NCBI RefSeq assembly: GCF_002158995.1
Contig: NZ_LOHF01000002.1
Span: 1-64,000, forward strand
DNA length: 64,000 nt
From: Pseudomonas caspiana
GTDB taxonomy: Bacteria; Pseudomonadota; Gammaproteobacteria; Pseudomonadales; Pseudomonadaceae
Direction: 5' to 3'
In this document: piece by piece, positions 1-9,313 of the stretch
Layout: each line of letters opens with the position of its first letter
Numbering within the stretch: position 1 is the first letter of the stretch
Notes under the pieces: model-generated
What the model saw: only the letters and a program-made list of their open reading frames with translations
Told to the model about the DNA's origin: nothing
The model's database searches: none
Translations under genes and position numbers: made by a program

Positions 1-220
1 TATGCCGAGCGACAGCGAGGTACCTAGTGGTGGGGCAAGAGCGTTTTGCTTACTTTTGTCTGGGCCGGCTTCCGGATTTTCAAAAGTGAGGCGCTGTAAA
101 AGCGCAACCAATATCAGCCATTAACGCGGTAACGGATATGTACACAAAATGCTTTGAAAGATGTGTAGATATCCATGCGTGGATAACGTTACCGCGATGT
201 CGGCAGTTTTGTAACTCTCC
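1..220. other. non-coding segment downstream of wspR
   Basis: No convincing gene is seen here. Bases 51-87 contain ACTTTTG and CAAAAGT arms around a GC-rich centre, which may be a terminator-like hairpin. A perfect 10-bp inverted repeat (CGCGGTAACG at 125-134, CGTTACCGCG at 187-196) lies nearer wspR. Neither arm pair is followed by a clear T-run on the minus strand, so the wsp terminator is not certain. Confidence 0.4.
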
Positions 221-1225
221 CTACGCCACCGAAACCTGATTACGCCCATTATGCTTGGCCGCATATAAACCTTTGTCCGCTTCCTGAATCAACTGACGGC
301 TATTGCTGCCAGGCTGCGGAACGATGGTTGATACGCCAATGCTGACGGTCAGCGACGAGCCCGGTGTCGGTGCGATGTGCGGGATATTCATGCCTGCGAC
401 GGTCATGCGCAGTTTCTCGGCCAGCAGGCGCGCCCCGCCCGGTGAAGTGCTGGGCAGCACCAGCGCGAACTCTTCGCCGCCGTAACGTGCAGGCAGGTCA
501 GAAGGCCGGGCAGAGCTGGCGCGAATAGCCTTGGCCACCTGACGCAATGCTTCGTCGCCTTCAAGGTGTCCGAAGTTGTCGTTGTAAGCCTTGAAGAAAT
601 CGACGTCGATCATCATCAACGACAGCTGAGTCTGATCACGGGTTGCACGACGCCATTCCAGCTCCAGGTACTCGTCGAAATGACGACGATTGGACAGGCC
701 CGTCAAACCGTCAGAGTTCATCAGGCGCTGCAAAACCAGATTGGTATCGAGCAACTGCTGCTGACTCACGCGCAACGCGCGGTACGCTTCGTCCCGTTGC
801 AACAACGTCATGTAGGAGCGCGAGTGATAACGAATACGCGCCACCAACTCGATCGTGTCCGGTAGCTTGACCAGATAATCGTTGGCACCGGCAGAAAAAG
901 CCGCGCTCTTGATCATCGGGTCTTCCTTGGTCGAGAGCACGATGATTGGAATATCTTTGGTCAGCGGATTATTGCGGTACTCGCGCACCAGCGTCAGGCC
1001 GTCCAGGCCTGGCATGACCAGGTCCTGCAGGATGACCGTAGGCTTGATCTGGATGGCCTGAGCAATGGCCTGATGCGGATCAGCACAAAAATGGAAGTCG
1101 ATACGCTCTTCGTTGGCCAACCCTCGCCGGACCGCCTCGCCGATCATCGCCTGATCATCGACCAGCAACACCATGGCCGAGTTTTCGTCATCTGGCTGGA
1201 GGGAGTCCAGCTGCAAGTCATTCAT
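221..1225 (-). CDS. wspR: WspR response regulator / diguanylate cyclase
   Basis: Output protein of the Wsp surface-sensing system. It makes cyclic di-GMP from two GTP when its receiver domain is phosphorylated by WspE. The 334-aa protein has an N-terminal REC domain with acidic pocket D23/D24 and phospho-acceptor D68 (in ILQDLVMPG), a helical linker, and a GGDEF domain. The catalytic loop reads GGEEF at 249-253 with an intact inhibitory I-site RPSD at 240-243, so both activity and product feedback should be present. An upstream in-frame start exists, but the ATG at 1225 has AGGAG seven bases before it and is preferred. It is the last gene of the minus-strand wsp operon, 45 nt after wspF. Confidence 0.96.
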   Translation of the reverse strand: MNDLQLDSLQPDDENSAMVLLVDDQAMIGEAVRRGLANEERIDFHFCADPHQAIAQAIQIKPTVILQDLVMPGLDGLTLVREYRNNPLTKDIPIIVLSTKEDPMIKSAAFSAGANDYLVKLPDTIELVARIRYHSRSYMTLLQRDEAYRALRVSQQQLLDTNLVLQRLMNSDGLTGLSNRRHFDEYLELEWRRATRDQTQLSLMMIDVDFFKAYNDNFGHLEGDEALRQVAKAIRASSARPSDLPARYGGEEFALVLPSTSPGGARLLAEKLRMTVAGMNIPHIAPTPGSSLTVSIGVSTIVPQPGSNSRQLIQEADKGLYAAKHNGRNQVSVA

Positions 1226-1270
1226 TAAAGAACTCCTGATCAACGCCTGAACGTGAAGCCACCTGAATTC

Positions 1271-2281
1271 TCATCGGGCGAACACCTCTTTCAGGCGCAT
1301 CGAAATAGTCTCCAGCGGTCTGATCTCGACCGCCGCATCAATGGCCGCTGCCGCTTTGGGCATGCCGTACACCGCACAGGATTGCTGATCCTGTGCGATG
1401 GTCAAATAACCTTGCTGACGCATGAGTTTCAGGCCTTGAGCCCCGTCGCGCCCCATGCCGGTCAGCAAAACACCTACCGCGTCGCCGGTCCAGTAACGGG
1501 CCACACTTTCAAAGAAAACGTCGATCGATGGTCGATAGATTTCATTGACCGGCTCTGCCGTGTAGGCCAGCGTACCGTTCTTGAGTAATCGAATATGGTG
1601 GTTGGTGCCCGCCAGCAATACCGTCCCAGGTCGCGGCGGTTCGCCTTCCTGAGCGAGACGTACCGGTAGCCCGGACGAGGTGCTGAGCCATTCGGCCATA
1701 CCGGCAGCAAACACCTGATCAACATGCTGAACGAGTACGATGGCGGCCGGAAAGTTGGCCGGCAGCCCTTTCAGCAATTGTTCAAGCGCGGCGGGTCCAC
1801 CCGCCGATGAGCCTATCGCAACCAGTTGCTGACGCTGACCGCTTGAGCGCACCGGTGCCGAAACCACCTGCTCAGAGCGCTGCTCTGGCCGCACCAGCCA
1901 GCCAATATTGAGGATCTTGCGCAACAGAGGCGCCGCAGCATCCTTGGGGTTGCCTGCACCGATGGCAGGCGTATCCACGACATCCAGCGCACCATGCCCC
2001 ATGGCCTCGAAGACGCGGTGCATATTTTGCTGGCGGTCTACGGTGACGATGACGATTGCGCAAGGCGTTGCAGCCATGATCTGCCGCGTGGCTTCAACGC
2101 CGTCCATGATCGGCATGATCAGGTCCATGAGGATGACGTCCGGAACCAGCTCGGCACATTTACGCACCGCTTCGGCACCATTGCCCGCGACCCACACCAC
2201 TTCGTGCGCAGGCTCGAAGGCCAGGGCGCGACGCAGCGCCTCGACGGCCATAGGCATGTCATTGACGATTGCGATCTTCAT
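1271..2281 (-). CDS. wspF: WspF protein-glutamate methylesterase (CheB-like)
   Basis: Adaptation enzyme of the Wsp system. It removes methyl groups from the receptor WspA and so lowers signalling. The 336-aa protein has a CheB layout: an N-terminal REC domain with D53 in ILMDLIMPIMDG, a linker, and a C-terminal methylesterase domain with the expected serine (IGSSAGGP), histidine (LVQHVD) and aspartate (GMGRDG) motifs. The reading frame is intact. Loss-of-function wspF alleles are known in other pseudomonads to lock WspR on and give wrinkly colonies, so an intact copy predicts normal control. The start overlaps the wspE stop by 4 nt, implying translational coupling. Confidence 0.96.
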   Translation of the reverse strand: MKIAIVNDMPMAVEALRRALAFEPAHEVVWVAGNGAEAVRKCAELVPDVILMDLIMPIMDGVEATRQIMAATPCAIVIVTVDRQQNMHRVFEAMGHGALDVVDTPAIGAGNPKDAAAPLLRKILNIGWLVRPEQRSEQVVSAPVRSSGQRQQLVAIGSSAGGPAALEQLLKGLPANFPAAIVLVQHVDQVFAAGMAEWLSTSSGLPVRLAQEGEPPRPGTVLLAGTNHHIRLLKNGTLAYTAEPVNEIYRPSIDVFFESVARYWTGDAVGVLLTGMGRDGAQGLKLMRQQGYLTIAQDQQSCAVYGMPKAAAAIDAAVEIRPLETISMRLKEVFAR

Positions 2282-4671
2282 GCCTGTGCATCCCCAATCA
2301 ATTCAGCAACGGCATCAAGTAACGCATCGTCATGGAAACTGGCCTTGGCCAGATAATAATCGGCTCCTGCGTCCAGACCACGACGGCGATCTTCCTCGCG
2401 ATCTTTATAGGAAACGACCATCACCGGCAGGGACTGCAATCGGGTATCCCGGCGAACCAGCGTGACCAGTTCGATACCATCCATGCGGGGCATGTCGATA
2501 TCGGTGATGAGCAAATCGAAATCTTCTGCGCGCAATGCATTCCAGCCATCCATACCGTCCACGGCAACGGCCACTTCGTAGCCGCGATTGACCAGTAACT
2601 TGCGCTGCAACTCACGTACCGTCAACGAATCGTCGACCACCAGCACGCGTTTACGCGATACAGCGTCAATCTGACGGTTGCGTCGGTCGATACGCTCCAG
2701 GCGCCCGGTGTTAAGCAACTTCTCTACCGAGCGAAGCATGTCCTCGACATCGATGATCAACACCGCAGAGCCATCGTCAAGCAAAGCCCCCGCAGAGATG
2801 TCCTGAACCTTGCCCAGCCGTGGATCGAGGGGCAACACCACCAGCGTGCGCTCGCCTATAAAACGCTCGACCGCAACACCGTAGACCGCATCGCGCTCGC
2901 GGATCACCACGACCTTGAGCACGCCTTCGTTGCTCTGACTTGCTGGCCGGTGCAGCAACTGGCTGGCGGCTACCAACCCTACGTGACGCCCTTCATGCCA
3001 GAAATGCTGACGCCCTTCGATCTGGACAATATCGTCGCTGTGCACATCGCTCATACGCTCGATGTGTGCCAACGGGAAGGCATACGCTTCGCCGCCCACC
3101 TCCACCACCAGACTGCGCACCACCGACAGGGTCAACGGCACTTCCATCACAAACCGGGTGCCTTTGTTTGCCTGCTGATCGGCGAAGACCACGCCGCGCA
3201 ATTGACGGACCATGTCATGAACGGCATCAAGGCCAACACCGCGCCCGGAAATCTCGGTGACTTTGTCTTTCAAGCTGAAACCGGGCAGGAACAGGAACGT
3301 CAGCAGTTCTTCTTCGCTCAGTTGCGAGGCGGTCTCAGCAGGCGACAATTGGCGCTTGATGATGTTGCCACGCAGCCGCTCAAGGTCCACGCCGCCGCCG
3401 TCATCACTGAGCTCGACCTGCAACTGGCCCGCTTGATGGGACGCCTTGAGGCGAATCAGTCCTTCTGCGGGTTTACCCGCAGCGAGGCGCGTTTCAGGCA
3501 GCTCAATGCCGTGGTCTACGGCGTTACGCAGCAAATGGGTCAACGGCGCTTCAAGCTTTTCCAGTACATCGCGATCAACCTGGGTTTTTTCGCCTTCGAT
3601 TTCCAGGCGTACCTGCTTGCCCAGTTCGCGGCCCAGATCACGCACCATACGCGCCTGACCGGCGAGCACATCGGCAAAAGGTCGCATCCGGCAAGCCAGC
3701 GCGGTGTCATAGAGTTCCTGCGCTCGCTGCCCCGCCACCCAGCCAAACTCGTCCAGCTCAGCGGTTTGATTAACCAGCATTTGCTGGGCTTCGGCCAGTA
3801 AACGACGCGCTTCATCCAAGGCTTTTTGCGCATCAGGGCCAAGGCCGGCCTCGCCAAAACTGGCCTCAAGATCGTCCAGCGCGCGGCTGCTGCCGGTCTG
3901 GATACGTTTGAGCCGCTGCATATTGGCCAGGTAAGGCTTGATGCGTTGCGTCTCGACCAAGGACTTACTCGACAAATCCAACAAGCTGTTCAGTCGCTCG
4001 GCAGTCACCCGCAGCACTCGCTCGCCGGCCTCGGATGCCCGGCGATTGCGTCGCAGGGCAGGCGTAGGGGCTGGCTCAGCAAGACTTTCTTCGGTAGATG
4101 TATCGGGTACTGACACTGACGGGGCCGAAAAACCCGACACCGGGTTTTCCGCTGGTAGATCGAGCGCGGGTAACGGATCACTTACCGGTGGCGCCGTTTG
4201 AGTCAGGGCCATCGCGCTCGCCAACAACGCATCGTCAGCGGACGGTGTTGATAACGTCGCGCCGCGCACCATGCCGCTGCCCTGGGCCATCAGCGTGTTC
4301 ATACGCTCCACGTAAGCGTCGATATCGGCCTGGGCGACATTACTGACGCCGGGCGTCGCGATGCGCATCAACAGGTCAGTGCCCTGCAACAACGCGTCGA
4401 TATGTTCCGGCTGCAGGTAAAGGCGACCCTCTTGGGCGCTGACCAGGCAATCTTCCATGACATGGGAAACGCTAACCCCAAAATTGACACCGACGATACG
4501 CGCCGCGCCCTTGAGCGAGTGGGCGGCGCGCATGCAGGCTTCCAGATGATCAGCCTGGGTCGGGTCACGCTCCAGCGCCAACAAGCCCGCACTCAATACT
4601 TGAGTCTGAGCTTCAGCCTCAAGAGTAAACAGCTCGAACAGCGAGGCATCGCGCATTTCATCTGGCGTCAT
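2278..4671 (-). CDS. wspE: WspE hybrid chemotaxis histidine kinase (CheA-REC)
   Basis: Kinase of the Wsp array; it phosphorylates WspR and WspF. The 797-aa order is: N-terminal Hpt/P1 domain with phospho-histidine H51 (AAHSLKGAAR), a low-complexity Pro/Ser/Thr linker around 150-215, a dimerisation helix, a HATPase domain with N-box (HLLRNAVDHG) and G-box (SDDGGGVD), a CheW-like domain, and a C-terminal REC domain with aspartate in LLITDIDMPRMDG. The fused receiver is typical of WspE and absent from ordinary CheA. It overlaps wspD by 4 nt upstream and wspF by 4 nt downstream. Confidence 0.95.
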   Translation of the reverse strand: MTPDEMRDASLFELFTLEAEAQTQVLSAGLLALERDPTQADHLEACMRAAHSLKGAARIVGVNFGVSVSHVMEDCLVSAQEGRLYLQPEHIDALLQGTDLLMRIATPGVSNVAQADIDAYVERMNTLMAQGSGMVRGATLSTPSADDALLASAMALTQTAPPVSDPLPALDLPAENPVSGFSAPSVSVPDTSTEESLAEPAPTPALRRNRRASEAGERVLRVTAERLNSLLDLSSKSLVETQRIKPYLANMQRLKRIQTGSSRALDDLEASFGEAGLGPDAQKALDEARRLLAEAQQMLVNQTAELDEFGWVAGQRAQELYDTALACRMRPFADVLAGQARMVRDLGRELGKQVRLEIEGEKTQVDRDVLEKLEAPLTHLLRNAVDHGIELPETRLAAGKPAEGLIRLKASHQAGQLQVELSDDGGGVDLERLRGNIIKRQLSPAETASQLSEEELLTFLFLPGFSLKDKVTEISGRGVGLDAVHDMVRQLRGVVFADQQANKGTRFVMEVPLTLSVVRSLVVEVGGEAYAFPLAHIERMSDVHSDDIVQIEGRQHFWHEGRHVGLVAASQLLHRPASQSNEGVLKVVVIRERDAVYGVAVERFIGERTLVVLPLDPRLGKVQDISAGALLDDGSAVLIIDVEDMLRSVEKLLNTGRLERIDRRNRQIDAVSRKRVLVVDDSLTVRELQRKLLVNRGYEVAVAVDGMDGWNALRAEDFDLLITDIDMPRMDGIELVTLVRRDTRLQSLPVMVVSYKDREEDRRRGLDAGADYYLAKASFHDDALLDAVAELIGDAQA

Positions 4672-5357
4672 GAAAGGCTCCGATTGACCGCCGACAACAG
4701 TTGATCTTCATCGAGCAGGCGCAGGCTGTAATCCTTCCATTGCAAGACACCACGGGTGAAACGTGCGTTGGCATGGGTTCCGGAAGTCGAGGCCGAGTCC
4801 AGCAGGTGTTCTTCGATGGCATAAATACCATGAACTTCATCTACCGGCACCACCACCGGGCCGCCCTCAGCGGCCACAATCAGCATGCGTGGCATGATCC
4901 GGCTCGATTGCGCAGGCACAACCGTCGTATCCAGCCCCAACAGCTCAATGAGGGAAAGGCAGGCAACCAGCGCACCCCGAACATTGGCCACGCCGAGCAG
5001 TGCCCGCGAGCGCTGATGCGGCAGGGAGTGAATGGCTTGCAGCGGAGCGATCTCTACCAGGCAACGAGTGGGAAAGCCCAGCCACTCCTCGCCCAGACGG
5101 AAAACCAGAATCGAGCGAGTCTTGGTCTTGACCTGCAGATCAGCGGTTTGAACATGATCATTGTCACTTCGGGTCAGCGCGTAACGATCCAGCAAGGTGG
5201 TCGCGGCCGCCGAATAGACCGGGCAGTTACGGCAATGAATGTGTTCGACCAGCAACGGGCACGACCGGTCGCCGTGAATACCGATGTGATTCCAGCAGTC
5301 ATCAACGGCCTGGGCGTCTTCGTGAATGAAGCTCGAATAGCTATAGATTCTACTCAT
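4668..5357 (-). CDS. wspD: WspD CheW-like coupling protein with N-terminal Cys motif
   Basis: One of two CheW-like scaffold proteins that join WspA receptors to the kinase WspE in the cytoplasm. At 229 aa it is longer than a plain CheW. The CheW domain fills roughly residues 75-225 (SILVFRLGEEWLGF to ALLGVANVRGALVACLSL). The first 60 residues carry a cysteine/histidine cluster: a DDCW motif, GDRSCP, and HCRNCPVY. This could bind a metal or cofactor, but no role is established from sequence. The start overlaps wspC by 4 nt. Confidence 0.93.
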   Translation of the reverse strand: MSRIYSYSSFIHEDAQAVDDCWNHIGIHGDRSCPLLVEHIHCRNCPVYSAAATTLLDRYALTRSDNDHVQTADLQVKTKTRSILVFRLGEEWLGFPTRCLVEIAPLQAIHSLPHQRSRALLGVANVRGALVACLSLIELLGLDTTVVPAQSSRIMPRMLIVAAEGGPVVVPVDEVHGIYAIEEHLLDSASTSGTHANARFTRGVLQWKDYSLRLLDEDQLLSAVNRSLS

Positions 5358-6661
5358 CGTGGGCTACCTTGCTTACTCACGCTGCGGGCCGCACGTTCAT
5401 TGAGCCTGCGGGCGCCGGCGCTATCCCCTTGGGCCGCCAGCAATGCTGCAAGTTGCGCCAATGCCTCAGGGTGCTGCGGCTGCAAATATAGCGCCTTGCG
5501 GTAAAAGCCCTGAGCCTGGGCATTGCTGCCTTCGACCTCGCTGAGCAAACCGAGCCAATAAAATACCTGAGCCTCGGGTTCATGACTCTTCAGGAAACGC
5601 TCACACGCGGCGCGCGCTTCAGCGCTTTTGCCCTCGTTGGCCAGGCTGGCGATGGTGGCGAGCAATGTCGCAACGTCGTCATTACCCTTTGCTGCAGCAC
5701 CGCTCCCCGCTCCCGCTACAACGGATGCGGATCGTTGCGGGGTCGTAAGCGATACCGTGGTCGGTCGTGGCTGAGGGCGCGAAACGCTTCGCGGGTTAAA
5801 ACCCGGCGGAACCACCAATCCACTGCGCGGCGAGGGTTCAGCAAGCGTTGCTACAGGTTCCTGCGACGCGTTGTAATGACTGAACGCGAAGGTCTGAGGA
5901 ATGCCAATCGAGCGCATGCCCATGCGCGTCAACAGGCTGCCTTCGGCTGGCCCGATAAACAAAATCCCGTCATCGCGGGTCAGGCGCTTGAGCACTTCAA
6001 ACACATGCTTCTGGGTGGGCTGATCAAAATAGATCAGCAAGTTCCGGCAGAACACAAAGTCGTAAGCCGTCTGATTGATCAGTGCCGGATCAAGCAGGTT
6101 GCCGGCGCGAAAACTGATCCGTTCACGAACCCGGGCTTGTAGCTCAAAACCGTCTTCGGTCGCATTGAAATAGCGATCACGGTATGAAATGTCATCACCA
6201 CGAAACGAGTTTTTACCGTACACCCCACGCTGTGCGCGCTGGATCGATATCGGGCTGATGTCCATTGCGTCGATCGCAAACTGTGGCGCCAGAACGTTAG
6301 CGTCCAGCAAGGCCATGGCAATGGAATAAGGCTCTTCACCAGTGGAACACGGCAGGCTGAGGATACGAATCGGCCGCACGCCGTTCAGCTCGGCGATGCG
6401 TGCCTTGGCGAGGTTGCTTAACGAGACAAAGGATTCCGGATAGCGAAAAAACCAAGTCTCGGGGACGATTACAGCCTCAATCAATGCCTGTTGTTCGTCC
6501 GCTGACGACTGCAGAAGCTGCCAGTAACCGTCGCTGTCGATGACTTTGGTGGCCATATAACGCTGGCGTACCGCACGTTCGACGATTGCCTCGCCCACCG
6601 AAGCAACATCAAGGCCGATACGGTCCTTGAGAAAACTGAAGAAGCGCGCCTCATGACTCAT
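5354..6661 (-). CDS. wspC: WspC CheR-type receptor methyltransferase with TPR tail
   Basis: Methylates glutamates of WspA using S-adenosylmethionine, opposing WspF. The 435-aa protein has an all-helical CheR N-domain, a SAM-binding domain (LSLPCSTGEEPYSIAMAL; VFCRNLLIYFD), a Pro/Ser/Thr-rich linker near residues 270-330, and C-terminal TPR-like repeats (AQVFYWLGLLSEVEG, ALYLQPQHPEALAQLA). The TPR tail is typical of WspC and probably aids docking. The gene is coupled by 4-nt overlaps to wspB and wspD. Confidence 0.94.
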   Translation of the reverse strand: MSHEARFFSFLKDRIGLDVASVGEAIVERAVRQRYMATKVIDSDGYWQLLQSSADEQQALIEAVIVPETWFFRYPESFVSLSNLAKARIAELNGVRPIRILSLPCSTGEEPYSIAMALLDANVLAPQFAIDAMDISPISIQRAQRGVYGKNSFRGDDISYRDRYFNATEDGFELQARVRERISFRAGNLLDPALINQTAYDFVFCRNLLIYFDQPTQKHVFEVLKRLTRDDGILFIGPAEGSLLTRMGMRSIGIPQTFAFSHYNASQEPVATLAEPSPRSGLVVPPGFNPRSVSRPQPRPTTVSLTTPQRSASVVAGAGSGAAAKGNDDVATLLATIASLANEGKSAEARAACERFLKSHEPEAQVFYWLGLLSEVEGSNAQAQGFYRKALYLQPQHPEALAQLAALLAAQGDSAGARRLNERAARSVSKQGSPR

Positions 6662-7197
6662 GGCGTCTCCTCGATAAATTCAAGCTCCGAGGGCTGCGCC
6701 GGATAGAGCAACTCGCGGACCTGATCACTGAGCAGGTCCTGAACGCGGATCCACTGCACCAGCCCTGAAGCATCTTCACGCACCGGCCCCAGATACGAAG
6801 CATCGGGGCTATCCAGACCGTAATCCTTGAACTCTTCTGGTGCGCATCGCAGCATGTCGGTGGCCTGCTCGATAATCAGCCCGAGCAAACGCTTGGGTTG
6901 TTCGGCATCAACCTGATAATGCACCAGCACCAATCGCGTGCTGGTGCGCGACTTGGCGGTCTGGCCGAACGCCAAAGCGGCGAGGTCGATTACGGGGATC
7001 ATATCGCCGCGATGGGCCAACACTCCCGCGACCCAACGTGGAGCCTGGGCAATGGCCTTCAGTGGCAGACGCGGCAGCACTTCGGCGATTTGCACCGCCT
7101 CCAGCGCATAGCGTTCGTCGCCGATGCGAAACAGCAGGAACAACTTGTTTTTCGGCACCACCGAAGAACTGCCGCGACTGACCGGTTGATCGCTCAT
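6658..7197 (-). CDS. wspB: WspB CheW-like coupling protein
   Basis: Second CheW-type adaptor of the Wsp complex, linking receptor and kinase. The 179-aa protein is essentially one CheW domain (LFLLFRIGDERYALEA; WVAGVLAHRGDMIPVIDLAAL) with a short variable N-terminus. It starts 9 nt after wspA ends and overlaps wspC by 4 nt. It lacks the cysteine cluster seen in WspD. Confidence 0.93.
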   Translation of the reverse strand: MSDQPVSRGSSSVVPKNKLFLLFRIGDERYALEAVQIAEVLPRLPLKAIAQAPRWVAGVLAHRGDMIPVIDLAALAFGQTAKSRTSTRLVLVHYQVDAEQPKRLLGLIIEQATDMLRCAPEEFKDYGLDSPDASYLGPVREDASGLVQWIRVQDLLSDQVRELLYPAQPSELEFIEETP

Positions 7198-7206
7198 GGT
7201 CAGTAC

Positions 7207-8835
7207 TCAGACTTTGAAACGCGAAACGCCGCTGCGCAAACCGACCGCCACCTGACTCAACTCATCAATGGCAAAACTGGCCTGACGCAAGGACTCCACG
7301 GTCTGGCTGCTGGCATCGCCCAGCTGCACGAGCGCCTGATTGATCTGCTCGGCACCGGTGGCCTGCGCCTGCATGCCTTCGTTGACCATCAACACCCGAG
7401 GCGCCAAAGCCTGCACCTGATGAATAATCTGCGTCAGTTGTTCGCCCACCTGCGTAACCTCGAACATGCCGCGACGCACTTCCTCGGAGAACTTGTCCAT
7501 GCCCATCACACCGGCAGACACCGCGGACTGGATCTCACGGACCATCTGCTCGATGTCATAAGTCGCAACGGCAGTCTGATCAGCCAGGCGACGCACCTCA
7601 GTCGCGACCACGGCAAAACCACGGCCATATTCACCGGCTTTTTCCGCTTCGATGGCAGCGTTGAGCGACAGCAGGTTGGTCTGGTCGGCGACCTTGACGA
7701 TGGTCACGACCACTTGGTTAATGTTGCCCGCCTTCTCATTGAGAATGGCCAGTTTGGCGTTGACCAGATCGGCCGCGCCCATGACCTGATGCATGGTGTC
7801 TTCCATGCGCGCCAGGCCCTGCTGGCCAGAACCGGCCAGGATCGAAGCCTGATCCGCGGCGCTGGTCACTTCGGTCATGGTGCGGACCAGATCACGAGAC
7901 GTGGCAGCAATTTCCCGGGACGTCGCGCCGATCTCGGTGGTCGTCGCAGCGGTTTCTGTAGCGGTGGCCTGCTGCTGCCGCGAGGTAGCAGCAATTTCGG
8001 TGACTGATGTCGTGACTTGCACCGATGAGCGCTGGGCCTGAGATACCAGGCCTGTCAGCTCAGTCATCATGTCGTTGAAGCCTGTTTCCACGGCGCCGAA
8101 TTCGTCCTTGCGATCCAGATTGAGTCGTTTGCTCAGGTCGCCCGTGCGCATGGTCTCCAGAATACTGACGATGCGCTGCATCGGCGACATGATCGAACGC
8201 ATCAGCAAAAGCCCACACGCCGTTGCGGCAATAATCGCGACGAGAAGAGAAAGGCCCATGCTGATTTTTGCGCCAGTAACAGCGACGACAATTCGGTCAG
8301 TAGCGTCATCAGCCACTTTCTTGTTGATGACAATGATGTCGTTCAGTTGCTTACGGCCCAGCGACCATACGGGCCTGGTCTGATCGTAAAACTCTGTCTT
8401 GGCTTTGAGGTAATCACCGCGCTGAAAATTGGTATGCACGTCATTGAGGAGGCGTGTATAGGTCTCGCGCTGCCGCTCGAAGTCGGTGAAGTTTGCCTTG
8501 TCGGCGTCGTCGAATATGGTTTGCTTGTAGTTGTCGACCTGCTGCTGGAGGCGCGCCTCGAAATCTTTGAACTGGTCTTTTTCCGGGCCCGTCAGCTCAC
8601 GTCCTTCGCCTTCACCAATCAATTCAAGGGTGCGAATGTAACTTTCACCCCAAGCGCTACGCAGCAGGGTGCTGTAGTACACGCCCGGCAGTGCATCGAG
8701 GCGAACTTCTTCTTCACTGGACTGGATCGATAACAGACGGGAGAAAGAGACGACAACCATCAAGAGCATGATGGCGATAATTACGGCGAAACTCGCCAAA
8801 ATCCGTTGGCGTAAGGTCCAGTTCTTCACGGTCAT
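7207..8835 (-). CDS. wspA: WspA membrane chemoreceptor (surface sensing)
   Basis: Receptor that starts Wsp signalling on surface contact. The 542-aa methyl-accepting protein has a membrane helix at about residues 11-33, a periplasmic four-helix-bundle sensor (about 34-185), a second membrane helix (about 187-210), a HAMP domain, and a long cytoplasmic signalling coiled coil. Its hairpin tip includes SLNAAIEAEKAGEYGRGFAV. No C-terminal CheR-binding pentapeptide of the NWETF type is present, which suits a dedicated methyltransferase (WspC). It is the first gene of the operon, so the promoter should lie in the REP-containing gap upstream. Confidence 0.95.
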   Translation of the reverse strand: MTVKNWTLRQRILASFAVIIAIMLLMVVVSFSRLLSIQSSEEEVRLDALPGVYYSTLLRSAWGESYIRTLELIGEGEGRELTGPEKDQFKDFEARLQQQVDNYKQTIFDDADKANFTDFERQRETYTRLLNDVHTNFQRGDYLKAKTEFYDQTRPVWSLGRKQLNDIIVINKKVADDATDRIVVAVTGAKISMGLSLLVAIIAATACGLLLMRSIMSPMQRIVSILETMRTGDLSKRLNLDRKDEFGAVETGFNDMMTELTGLVSQAQRSSVQVTTSVTEIAATSRQQQATATETAATTTEIGATSREIAATSRDLVRTMTEVTSAADQASILAGSGQQGLARMEDTMHQVMGAADLVNAKLAILNEKAGNINQVVVTIVKVADQTNLLSLNAAIEAEKAGEYGRGFAVVATEVRRLADQTAVATYDIEQMVREIQSAVSAGVMGMDKFSEEVRRGMFEVTQVGEQLTQIIHQVQALAPRVLMVNEGMQAQATGAEQINQALVQLGDASSQTVESLRQASFAIDELSQVAVGLRSGVSRFKV

Positions 8836-9313
8836 CCCTCAAGAGTTCAACACCGGACTTCACGCCGGGTTCAAGAAGCGGACCGACGAACGGCCCAACG
8901 CGGCCTGAGTATAGCCCACGCTCCTACAAACTTAGGGGGTAGTTTCAGAGAAAAATTAGGCACATTCCCGCTAACTCCCAAGAATTTTCTTACAGGCCTT
9001 AGGTATTCGAATGAATGCAGGGGTTACATGGGGTGTTGTAGATGGGTGTTTGGGGCTAGCTTGCCGCAGGAACTGCGGGAGATTCTATGTTTGCCTGTAA
9101 GCGCTGGCCTCGCCTCGTAGGACTGGCTTTAGCCGGGAGAGCGGTATTTCTGGCGAATGATATTTAGCGAATGCCCCGACGTCCTCCCGGCTAAAGCCGG
9201 TCCTACGAGATGGCGCAGGACCTGTGGGAGCGAGGCTTGCTCGCGATACATGAGACGCAGCTAAAGGGCATAACGCGTTGTCATTTACTGCGAGCAAGCA
9301 CAACTGACTGCTT
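8836..9313. other. 478-bp gap between wspA and the DUF533 gene, with REP elements
   Basis: The half next to wspA (8836-9060) should hold the wsp promoter, but no box can be named with confidence. The rest holds a paired REP palindrome (9114-9209) and a second repeat-like pair (GGGAGCGAGGCTTGCTCGCGA near 9226 and TGCGAGCAAGCA near 9289). A short open frame across 9085-9303 is made only of these repeats and is not a gene. Confidence 0.6.
9114..9209. repeat. paired REP palindrome (REPIN-like)
   Basis: Two inverted arms, CTCGTAGGACTGGCTTTAGC at 9114 and its near-complement ending at 9209, flank a 44-bp spacer. Each arm is itself hairpin-like (GGCTTTAGCC type). The core matches the arms of the longer repeats at 38230 and 47132, so it belongs to a dispersed Pseudomonas family. 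Confidence 0.8.

Noticed and set aside
9085..9303. 72-codon open frame upstream of the DUF533 gene
   Set aside because: It is made entirely of REP palindrome sequence.
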